Source of the DNA: Burkholderiales bacterium
GTDB taxonomy: Bacteria; Pseudomonadota; Gammaproteobacteria; Burkholderiales; SG8-41
DNA: 6,333 nt
Reading direction: 5' to 3'
Assembly (NCBI GenBank): GCA_005800795.1
Contig: SYEN01000518.1
Coordinates: forward strand, 1-6,333
The notes beneath the pieces are model-generated. The model searched no databases. It saw only the letters and a list, made by a program, of their open reading frames with translations, and was not told where the DNA came from. Each line of letters opens with the position of its first letter. The stretch's first letter is position 1. Both the position numbers and the translations under genes were made by a program. Shown here one piece after another: positions 1-5,803 of this stretch.

Positions 1-83
1 ACATTGCGCAGGCCCTTTTTCAGCAGCAGGGTGGTGATGGTTGCAGTGGAGACTTCTCGCAGCGTCTTTAACGCATCGGCCAT
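1..83 (-). CDS. RraA-like / 4-hydroxy-4-methyl-2-oxoglutarate aldolase-like protein (N-terminal fragment, runs off left edge)
   Basis: The minus strand from base 83 reads an open frame of 27 codons that continues beyond the window. It begins MADALKTLREVSTATITTLL and goes on with a KKGLRN stretch. The 'VSTAT(I/V)TT-L-KGLRN' pattern near the N-terminus resembles the opening helix of RraA-like proteins, a family that includes class II 4-hydroxy-4-methyl-2-oxoglutarate / 4-carboxy-4-hydroxy-2-oxoadipate aldolases, which split 2-keto acids to pyruvate. The metal- and substrate-binding residues lie outside the window, so the activity cannot be checked. The start at 83 is preceded by AGGGG (minus strand, 93-89) at 5-nt spacing. 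An in-frame ATG at 98 would add MLGAF but has no visible ribosome-binding site. The gene starts 30 bp after the MmgE/PrpD stop, so it is probably the third gene of that operon. Family recognition rests on 27 residues only. Confidence 0.72.
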   Translation of the reverse strand, partial: MADALKTLREVSTATITTLLLKKGLRN

Positions 84-113
84 GAAAGCCCCTAGCATCC
101 CGAATACAGCAAC

Positions 114-1508
114 TTACGCAGTGACCTTCGCCGATTGCGCGGCACGGGTTTCGGTCGGCACCGTAGCACGGGTGAGTTCTGCGATATTCGCCAGCTTTTC
201 GCAACCATCCGCCAGTGCGTAGAGTTTTTTCGCACCTGCGCTGCCCAGCACCAGCCCACTGCAATCGAGGAATTTTTCTTCGCGATCCGCCGGCGTCATC
301 GGCCATTCGGGCGAGCCGGGCACGCGGTCGATATGCATTTTGAAGGTGCCGCGGCTGGTTTCGATTTCGATGTTGGTATAGCCGGTGGTGCCCGAGAAGG
401 TTTTTTCACTGGGAATGTAAAAACGCTCCACCTTCGGCATGAAGGCGCGGATTTCCGAGCGCTGCACCATGGCGTCAGTAAAGGTCTGCATCACCAGCTT
501 GCCGTCGAGCACGGCGGCAGCGGCGTTGTATTCCATGCTGAACTTGCCCTCAAGCCCGGTGTGCGGATCGCGGTGAATCAGCGGCGTATCCGCGCCCGGC
601 AAAAAGCCGATGCGCACTTTGGTCACTTCGTCGGCCTTGATGTTGTGTTCCTTGATCATTTCAAACATGCCGCCGACGGGCCGGTGGTTGCAGTAGCAGC
701 ACGGATAACGCTTCACATAAATGCCGGGGGTAAGCATTTCCCACGGGTCACCCAAGTGCGCGAGTGTGGATGCCAGCGGCACCGCGTCGGCGCCGGCGTA
801 GGTATCAAAAAGATTGTTCTTGCCGTCAAAAATATGATCGTCGGCGGTGAAACCATTCTTCGCCATCCATGCCGCCATCACCGCGCAGCGTGCCGTGTGC
901 CCGGCATGAAATGGTTTGGTCATGCTGCCGAAGTTGCGGATCAGGCCGGACATTTGCGATGCGGCGATGCCCCAAGCCGTCTGCAACTGCTCCACCGACA
1001 AACCCCACAGCCGCGCGGCCACCGCCGTGGTGCCGAAGATGCCCACCGTCGCCGTGCTGTGCCAGCCCTTGATGTAATGCCCCGAACCGAACGCCGGGCC
1101 TATCTTGCCACCGATTTCAAGGCCAATCGAAATGGCCGCCAGCACGGCCTTGCCACTGGCGTTGGTGGCCTCACCCACTGCCAGCCCCGCGCCCAGCATC
1201 GGCGCTGTCGGATGCCCGCGCAGCGTGGTCATCGCGTCGTCAAAATCCAGCGCATGCGCAGCCAACCCATTCGCGAACGCCGCCTCGGCGGGCGATGTCG
1301 CCAGCTTGGTGCCGAGCACAATCGACTGCGCGCGTGCGCCGGTTTCCATCACCCAGCGTTGCGCGATTTCCGCGCCTTCGTCGAGCGTGCCGGCCAGCGT
1401 GCAGCCGAGTGTGTCGACCAGCGCGTCGCGCGCACCGTTCATCACGGCTTGCGGAATGGCATTGGCACTGGTGTTGAGGGCAAATTCAGCGAGTTGTTTT
1501 GTCAGCAT
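114..1508 (-). CDS. MmgE/PrpD family protein (2-methylcitrate dehydratase / cis-aconitate decarboxylase-like)
   Basis: A 464-residue protein, the usual length for MmgE/PrpD enzymes, which are cytoplasmic and act on polycarboxylates (2-methylcitrate dehydration, cis-aconitate decarboxylation, iminodisuccinate epimerisation). The all-helical N-terminal domain has ANGLAAHALDFDD (79-91) and GHP with His99. It continues with GWHSTATVG (148-156, His150), GSMTKPFHAGHTAR (194-207, Lys198) and YPCC followed by NH (His275). The C-terminal domain carries EGKFSMEYN (320-328, Tyr327). By motif position, His99, His150, Lys198, His275 and Tyr327 correspond to the active-site set described for cis-aconitate decarboxylase, so the enzyme looks intact; the substrate cannot be read from sequence. 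I chose the ATG at 1508, because AAGGAG lies 7 nt upstream and family similarity starts there. The open frame extends to 1703, but only by overlapping the end of the hydrolase gene. It lies 52 bp after the hydrolase and 30 bp before the RraA-like gene. Confidence 0.95.
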   Translation of the reverse strand: MLTKQLAEFALNTSANAIPQAVMNGARDALVDTLGCTLAGTLDEGAEIAQRWVMETGARAQSIVLGTKLATSPAEAAFANGLAAHALDFDDAMTTLRGHPTAPMLGAGLAVGEATNASGKAVLAAISIGLEIGGKIGPAFGSGHYIKGWHSTATVGIFGTTAVAARLWGLSVEQLQTAWGIAASQMSGLIRNFGSMTKPFHAGHTARCAVMAAWMAKNGFTADDHIFDGKNNLFDTYAGADAVPLASTLAHLGDPWEMLTPGIYVKRYPCCYCNHRPVGGMFEMIKEHNIKADEVTKVRIGFLPGADTPLIHRDPHTGLEGKFSMEYNAAAAVLDGKLVMQTFTDAMVQRSEIRAFMPKVERFYIPSEKTFSGTTGYTNIEIETSRGTFKMHIDRVPGSPEWPMTPADREEKFLDCSGLVLGSAGAKKLYALADGCEKLANIAELTRATVPTETRAAQSAKVTA

Positions 1509-1515
1509 GGTAAGG

Positions 1516-1521
1516 CTCCTT
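1516..1521 (-). promoter_or_regulatory. Ribosome-binding site that fixes the MmgE/PrpD start
   Basis: AAGGAG on the minus strand, 7 nt before the ATG at 1508. It settles the start in favour of a 464-residue protein rather than the 529-residue reading that begins inside the upstream hydrolase gene. The rest of the 52-bp gap to the hydrolase stop is pyrimidine-rich on the minus strand (including a run of six T) but forms no obvious hairpin, which fits read-through transcription. Confidence 0.8.
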
Positions 1522-1560
1522 GATCGTGAAGGGAAAAAAGGTGAAGCGTGAAAGGTCAGG

Positions 1561-3273
1561 CTACGATTTCGCCGGGATAAACGGCACCAGCAAATAAGAA
1601 GGTTTGTCGCCACCCGCGTAGATCGTGTTGATCGCGCCGGCGTTGTAGTCGCAATGATAATGCGTATAGGGCGCGCTGCCCACACCGTCGCGCGGCTGCA
1701 CATCCAGCCGCAGTTTGTGGCCTTTTTTCAGCACGATGCAGGTCGGCCAGATTTCAATCGGGCATTCGACGGGCTTGCCCGGCTCCAGCCACCAGCGTTC
1801 GTTGTGCGGATGAAACGGGCGGTACGGCGTGGATTTGGCCGCATCGAGCTTGCGGTGCGACGCACGCAGCCAGCCTTTGGTCAGCGGCACCGGGCCGCCG
1901 TGCTGACCCACCTCCCACACGTCCTTGCCGTCAGGGCCGATGTTGCGCAGCGTGCACATAATGTCCATGTCTTCCGTGGTGCTGGCCACCCACAAATTCA
2001 GCATCAGAGGCCCGGTGATCTCTGTGTCCGCTGTCATCGCCGCCGTCTCGAACGACACGCCGAGCCGTCCGGAACCGCCGTGGGTGGTCGATAACGACGA
2101 ACCCGACGCCACACCTGCCGCCGTCGAGCCGCTTGCCGAATAACTCACGCTGCCTTCTTTTGCAGGGGCGTCGCCCGTCATGCTGCCTTCCGTGGCGGTG
2201 TCGTCCTGCGATTGCTCGCGCTCGATCTTGAGATAGAGTTTTTTCCAGTCGGTACGTGCCAGCGGCCATTCGGCTTCAGTACGGAACGGATACGGCTGCT
2301 TGCTGCCGCCGCTGCGGATTTCGAGTTTCACCGGCGGCTCGTCCATGATGCCGGTGTCGATACCCTTTAACCAATGATCGAACCAGCGTAGTTGCTCAGC
2401 ACGGCCCTCGTGCGAATGGAAGGGATGAAAATGCGTGCCGGTGTGAATGCGCAGCTTTTTGTGTTTGGCTGCGGCCTGCGTATAGCCCTCGGTGTTACCG
2501 CGCAGATGCAGGGAAAAGCCGCCCCAATTGCCAACGCTGTACACCGGCATGGTGATGTTCTCCCAGCGCGCGCTCATCATCCGCCACCAGTCTGAATCGA
2601 GATCGTTGCGCATCAACTGATACAGCATGTCAGGCTGGAACGATTCCGGATTAAAGCTGCGCGGCCGGCCGAGCAAATGATGCGCGGTGTGCGTGGCCAC
2701 CCAGTTGGCGACAAAACCCATGGAGAAGATACCGCCGTGGAAGCACTGGTCGCGGTACTGATCGGCGCGGCCTTCCCACGGCATGATCGCCTTCAGCGAG
2801 GGTGGTTTCAGATTCGCCACGCGCCACTGCGAGCTCGCGTGATACGAAATCCCCAGCGTGCCTACGCTGCCGTTGCACCACGGCTGCTTTGCCACCCACT
2901 CGATGCAGTCGTAAAAGTCGAGTGACTCCTGATACGAACTCGGCTCGCATTTGCCGGGCGATTTGCCCGAGCCGCGCGAATCAATGCGCAGGCAGGCGTA
3001 CTCGCGCGGGCACCACCATTCGGGATTCACCGTTTCCCAGTTCATGTGCGGGTTGGCTTTTTCGTCTAGGTCCGCCGGCGGTATCCACAGCTTGTCTTTT
3101 TGATACACGCTGATGTTGGCGATCACCGGCACTTTGGTTGTGGTGTCGGGCCGAAAAATATCCGCGCACAAGCGGCCGCCGTCACGCAGCGATATCCACA
3201 CATCTTTTTCGATGATGAGTTTGTGGCCCTTGTCCTGCGAACCGTTTGCGGCTTTGCTGCGGACGCTACTCAT
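1561..3273 (-). CDS. CocE/NonD-family alpha/beta hydrolase (peptidase S15-like)
   Basis: A 570-residue protein with the layout of CocE/NonD-type acyl hydrolases, which cleave esters or amides. Seen in order: SLRDGGRLCADIFRP (28-42), the family's opening strands; IANISVYQKD (51-60), the region of the oxyanion-hole Tyr; CLRIDSRGSGKSPG (94-107); and GISY (141-144), the nucleophile elbow with Ser143. THFHPFHSH (280-288) follows, with His281 best aligned to the catalytic His. Residues about 400-570 form a C-terminal jelly-roll of the X-Pro dipeptidyl-peptidase type. The third triad residue is odd: the usual GWYD is VGNWGG (247-252), leaving Gly at the Asp position. I recall NWGG in a branch of the family, so this may be normal there. 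A Ser/Gly/Thr/Ala-rich linker (about 352-402) precedes the jelly-roll. No signal peptide is seen, so it is probably cytoplasmic. GGAG 7 nt before the ATG supports the start. It is the first gene of the minus-strand unit. The substrate is unknown. Confidence 0.93.
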   Translation of the reverse strand: MSSVRSKAANGSQDKGHKLIIEKDVWISLRDGGRLCADIFRPDTTTKVPVIANISVYQKDKLWIPPADLDEKANPHMNWETVNPEWWCPREYACLRIDSRGSGKSPGKCEPSSYQESLDFYDCIEWVAKQPWCNGSVGTLGISYHASSQWRVANLKPPSLKAIMPWEGRADQYRDQCFHGGIFSMGFVANWVATHTAHHLLGRPRSFNPESFQPDMLYQLMRNDLDSDWWRMMSARWENITMPVYSVGNWGGFSLHLRGNTEGYTQAAAKHKKLRIHTGTHFHPFHSHEGRAEQLRWFDHWLKGIDTGIMDEPPVKLEIRSGGSKQPYPFRTEAEWPLARTDWKKLYLKIEREQSQDDTATEGSMTGDAPAKEGSVSYSASGSTAAGVASGSSLSTTHGGSGRLGVSFETAAMTADTEITGPLMLNLWVASTTEDMDIMCTLRNIGPDGKDVWEVGQHGGPVPLTKGWLRASHRKLDAAKSTPYRPFHPHNERWWLEPGKPVECPIEIWPTCIVLKKGHKLRLDVQPRDGVGSAPYTHYHCDYNAGAINTIYAGGDKPSYLLVPFIPAKS

Positions 3274-3369
3274 GCGTGATCTCCAGAATGCATCGATTAT
3301 GGCGATGATGACGAAGTCGAAAAATACTTCAATAAAAACAGATTCTTATGAATTGCACCCGAGACGTAC

Positions 3370-3448
3370 TACGGCATGCACGGCGCAAGCTGATCAGTGA
3401 ATTATAGGTCAACACCACTGTTGAAAATCGGCACCGTTCCATGCCGTA
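3370..3448. repeat. 9-bp inverted repeat in the divergent intergenic region
   Basis: TACGGCATG at 3370-3378 and its exact complement CATGCCGTA at 3440-3448, with 61 bp between them. The pair brackets the candidate -10 box and lies in the gap shared by the divergent hydrolase and Gfo/Idh/MocA genes. It could be a pair of operator sites for one regulator controlling both directions, but no regulator gene lies in the window. A 9-bp match somewhere in a 257-bp gap has roughly a one-in-eight chance of arising at random, so this is weak evidence. Confidence 0.3.
3401..3406 (-). promoter_or_regulatory. Candidate -10 box for the hydrolase-MmgE/PrpD-RraA operon
   Basis: A perfect TATAAT on the minus strand in the relatively AT-rich gap upstream of the hydrolase. 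It would give a leader of about 120 nt. No good -35 hexamer sits 16-18 bp upstream (the 17-bp position reads GATTTT), so a regulator or an unusual spacing would be needed. A TTGACC lies directly against the TATAAT and cannot serve as its -35. An 8-bp palindrome, CTGATCAG (3390-3397), lies just downstream, near the predicted start of transcription, and could be an operator half-site. Both readings are tentative. Confidence 0.3.
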
Positions 3449-3517
3449 TCGTGAACGTCTGGCTCCTGCAACGGTATGGGTGCGATTTTTGCGAAAATGC
3501 CCGCTTGCGAACAATTC

Positions 3518-3522
3518 AGGAG
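3518..3522 (+). promoter_or_regulatory. Ribosome-binding site that fixes the Gfo/Idh/MocA start
   Basis: AGGAG, 8 nt before the ATG at 3531. It supports a protein starting MANKIRLGIIG, with the Rossmann strand right at the N-terminus. The longer in-frame reading from 3441 adds 30 residues unlike the family and has no comparable site. Confidence 0.8.
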
Positions 3523-3530
3523 AACATCAA

Positions 3531-4628
3531 ATGGCAAACAAAATTCGATTGGGCATCATCGGCGCGGGCGGCGCCACGTGGGGGAGCCGCGCGCACTTTC
3601 CGGCATTGGCGCACAGTGCTGACTTTGAATTGATTGCGGTCTGCACCACCAAGGCCGAGAGCGCAGAAGCGGCGCGCAAAAAGCATGGCGTAAAACTTGC
3701 CTTTCACGATTTTCGCCAAATGGTGGCGTCGCCCGAGATCGACGCGGTAGCGGTGGTGGTGCGCGTGCCATCGCACTACGATCCCACCAAAGCCGCACTC
3801 GAAGCTGGCAAACACGTTTACACCGAATGGCCGCTCGGTCGCACCACGGCGGAGGGTGTGGAACTGGCGGCGCTGGCCAAAGCGAAAGGCGTGCAGACAG
3901 CCGTTGGCCTGCAATCGCGTGTCAGTCCGCCGCTGATGTACATGAAGGAACAAATCGAGTCAGGCGCGCTCGGCGAAATCACCGCCTGCCGCGTCAGCCT
4001 GATGCGCGACGGCGTGCTGGAGCGCACCGCCAGCCGCACCTGGCAGCGTGATATTACGCTTGGTGCGAACACGCTGACCATCGCCAACGGCCACACCATT
4101 GACGCACTGCGGTTTGTCGCGGGTAATTTCAAGCGCCTGACCTGCCGCATCACCACGCAGGTGCCGCAGTGGTACGAGACGGACACGAAGCGCTACGTCA
4201 ATGTGACCTCGCCTGACAACGTGCTGGTCAGCGGACAACTCGCCAGTGGCGCGGTCGCGTCCGTGCACGTGGCGGCGATTCCATGGGCAGGCAGCGGCTA
4301 CCGCATGGAAATCTACGGAAGCAAAGGCACGCTGGTCGCCACCGGTGAAGATTCACCGCAGTTGTGCACCGTCAATTTATTCGGCGCGCGCGGCGGCAAC
4401 GAACTGACGCCGGTGGAAATCCCACAACGATTCATCGTGGCGCCGCCAGGCACGCCACCCGTTGCACCCTACAATGTTGGCCAGATGTACAGCGAATTCG
4501 CACGCGCGATACGGGGTGATCGCGGCCAACCCAGTCGCCAGCCGACGTTCGATACGGCGGTGAACCTGCATCATTTTGTCGACGCGCTGCGCAAGGCGTC
4601 AGACACCGGGCGCGAGGTGGAAATCTGA
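3531..4628 (+). CDS. Gfo/Idh/MocA family oxidoreductase-like protein, Gal80-like 'EWP' subgroup
   Basis: A 365-residue protein with an N-terminal Rossmann fold: RLGIIGAGGATWG (6-18) is the dinucleotide-binding loop, and ELIAVCTT (33-40) the second strand, with no acidic residue at its end. The family's EKP signature is replaced by EWP (Glu99-Trp100-Pro101, in YTEWPLGRT), so the conserved Lys that contacts cofactor and substrate is missing. The catalytic-helix region reads TIANGHTIDALRF (183-195): His188 is kept, but the Asp four residues before it is Ile184. SPDNVLVSGQLASGAVASVH (227-246) and MEIYGSKGTLVA (259-270) match what I recall of the Gal80-like C-terminal domain. Such proteins are usually annotated as NAD(P)-dependent sugar or cyclitol oxidoreductases, but with these changes a sensor or non-redox role is possible. 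It is cytoplasmic, with no signal peptide. It diverges from the hydrolase operon and converges on the binding-protein gene, 38 bp away. Confidence 0.94.
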   Translation: MANKIRLGIIGAGGATWGSRAHFPALAHSADFELIAVCTTKAESAEAARKKHGVKLAFHDFRQMVASPEIDAVAVVVRVPSHYDPTKAALEAGKHVYTEWPLGRTTAEGVELAALAKAKGVQTAVGLQSRVSPPLMYMKEQIESGALGEITACRVSLMRDGVLERTASRTWQRDITLGANTLTIANGHTIDALRFVAGNFKRLTCRITTQVPQWYETDTKRYVNVTSPDNVLVSGQLASGAVASVHVAAIPWAGSGYRMEIYGSKGTLVATGEDSPQLCTVNLFGARGGNELTPVEIPQRFIVAPPGTPPVAPYNVGQMYSEFARAIRGDRGQPSRQPTFDTAVNLHHFVDALRKASDTGREVEI

Positions 4629-4666
4629 GCCAGTCCGCCCTGTATGCCGGGCGCGAACCCACACGA

Positions 4667-5644
4667 TCAGTCGAGTCTCGCGCCCGAAATTTTGACGATA
4701 CGTTCGTATTTGACGTATTCGTCGCGTATCAGTTTGGCAAATTCGGCGGGCGTCTGGTACATGGGGTCGAGCGACTGCGCCGATAAATTTGACACGACGC
4801 TGGGGTCGGCCACGGCTTTTTTCAACTCCGCGTTGAGCCTGTCGACAATAGCCATTGGCGTGCCCGCCGGAACAAAGGTGCCCATCCACGAGACGAATTC
4901 ATACCCCGGCAAACTTTCCGCAATGGTGGGCAGGTTGGGGTATTGCGAGATGCGCTTCTCCGACGACACGGCGATTGGGCGCACGCGGTTCGCGGTCAGT
5001 TGCGGCAGCACCTCGGAAACCGGTGTCAGCACCATCTGCACCTCCCCTGCCGCGGTGGCTACCGACGCCAGCGAGCCGCCCTTGTACGGCACGTGTACGA
5101 TGTTGATACCCGCCATGTTGCCAAACAGGCTTGCCGCCAGGTGTTGTAACGCACCAACACCGGCGGTGCCGTAGGTGATCTCGCCAGGCCGAGATTTGGC
5201 CAACGCAATAAATTCCTTCACATTGCGCACCGGCAGCGACGGATGCACCGCCAGTACGCTCACCAGCCGCGCGAGCGGCGTGATACCGATAAAGTCTTTG
5301 AGCACGTCGTACGGCAACTTTTTATACATATGCGCGGTGGCAACGAAAGTCGCCGAATACACCATCACGGTATAACCATCGGGCGGGCTTTTCGCCACGA
5401 TGTTGGCACCAATGGTGCCGCCCGCGCCGGGGCGGTTGTCGATGATGAACTGCTGGCCCAGTTGCTCGCCCACTTTTTGATACGCCACGCGGCCCACGAT
5501 ATCGGTCGCGCCTGCAGGCGGAAACACAATTACGACGCGCACCGACCGCGACGGATACGCTTGCGCCTGCGCCCAAGCGCTGCCAGCGCAAACCGCCATA
5601 CCCGCCACACCTGCTGTTACCATCAAAGCACGTATTGCCTGCAT
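4667..5644 (-). CDS. Bug-family tripartite tricarboxylate transporter substrate-binding protein
   Basis: A 325-residue periplasmic solute-binding protein of the Bug (TctC) family, whose members bind carboxylates and related small acids for TTT transporters or act as orphan sensors. The signal peptide has Arg5, a hydrophobic core (6-20) and a likely cut after AWA (23-25), leaving QAQAYPSR. Family signatures follow: YPSRSVRVVIVFPPAGATDIV (30-50, usually FPPGG, here FPPAG), DNRPGAGGTIGA (69-80), PPDGYT (87-92), ITYGTAGVGALQHLAAS (156-172), HVPYKGG (184-190) and the PNLPTIAES stretch (236-244). The length is standard. GGAGAGGAG 6 nt before the ATG at 5644 and the signal peptide set the start; the frame stays open to 5788, but that adds 48 residues that would bury the signal peptide. 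No TctA or TctB membrane gene is in the window, so it may be an orphan receptor. It is transcribed away from the hydroxyacid dehydrogenase. The ligand is unknown. Confidence 0.96.
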   Translation of the reverse strand: MQAIRALMVTAGVAGMAVCAGSAWAQAQAYPSRSVRVVIVFPPAGATDIVGRVAYQKVGEQLGQQFIIDNRPGAGGTIGANIVAKSPPDGYTVMVYSATFVATAHMYKKLPYDVLKDFIGITPLARLVSVLAVHPSLPVRNVKEFIALAKSRPGEITYGTAGVGALQHLAASLFGNMAGINIVHVPYKGGSLASVATAAGEVQMVLTPVSEVLPQLTANRVRPIAVSSEKRISQYPNLPTIAESLPGYEFVSWMGTFVPAGTPMAIVDRLNAELKKAVADPSVVSNLSAQSLDPMYQTPAEFAKLIRDEYVKYERIVKISGARLD

Positions 5645-5650
5645 GTGTTT

Positions 5651-5659
5651 CTCCTCTCC
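5651..5659 (-). promoter_or_regulatory. Ribosome-binding site that fixes the Bug protein start
   Basis: GGAGAGGAG on the minus strand, 6 nt before the ATG at 5644. It places the start immediately before the signal peptide and rules out the upstream in-frame ATG at 5788. Confidence 0.8.
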
Positions 5660-5720
5660 AGGTTGCCAAGGTCGTAACCCCATCGCAAAAACCGCCGTGC
5701 CCGCATGAGCTGTTGCTGCC

Positions 5721-5726
5721 ATCATA
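5721..5726 (-). promoter_or_regulatory. Candidate -10 box for the Bug protein gene
   Basis: TATGAT on the minus strand matches five of six consensus bases and would give a leader of about 70 nt. No recognisable -35 hexamer lies 16-18 bp upstream. It is offered only as the best -10 in the 159-bp divergent gap. Confidence 0.22.
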
Positions 5727-5749
5727 CGCCAGTCCACCCGTTCACCATC

Positions 5750-5778
5750 TTGACGCGACTCTACATGCAGCGGACACT
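5750..5778 (+). promoter_or_regulatory. Candidate sigma-70 promoter for the hydroxyacid dehydrogenase
   Basis: TTGACG at 5750-5755 (five of six consensus) is followed after 17 bp by GACACT at 5773-5778 (three of six). The -35 is good and the -10 weak. Transcription would begin near 5785, leaving about 19 nt before the ATG at 5804. If used, it excludes the alternative in-frame ATG at 5765, which lies inside the promoter. Confidence 0.33.
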
Positions 5779-5803
5779 TACCGCCCATCTGAAAGCATGG
5801 TCG

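Noticed and set aside
4..222. Short plus-strand open frame at the left edge
   Set aside because: It lies antisense to the RraA-like start and the MmgE/PrpD C-terminus and has no recognisable product.
135..1523. Plus-strand open frame of 462 codons opposite the MmgE/PrpD gene
   Set aside because: It is a long antisense shadow, expected in GC-rich DNA. The product is rich in His and Arg with no family motif, and the minus strand carries a complete recognised enzyme.
1509..1703. N-terminal extension of the MmgE/PrpD frame by 65 residues
   Set aside because: The extension overlaps the end of the hydrolase, is Arg/Ser/Thr-rich and unlike the family, and a strong AAGGAG marks the ATG at 1508.
1931..2269. 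Minus-strand open frame of 112 codons inside the hydrolase gene
   Set aside because: It is an alternative frame of the linker and jelly-roll region, with Arg/His/Gly-rich sequence typical of shadow frames.
3401..3412. TTGACC directly followed by TATAAT on the minus strand, read as a complete promoter
   Set aside because: The two hexamers touch with no spacer, so they cannot act as a -35/-10 pair. Only the TATAAT is kept, as a weak candidate.
4636..4653. Hairpin CGCCC/GGGCG with an 8-nt loop between the convergent genes, as a bidirectional terminator
   Set aside because: The stem is only 5 bp and no T-run follows on either strand, so an intrinsic terminator is not supported. Termination here may be Rho-dependent.
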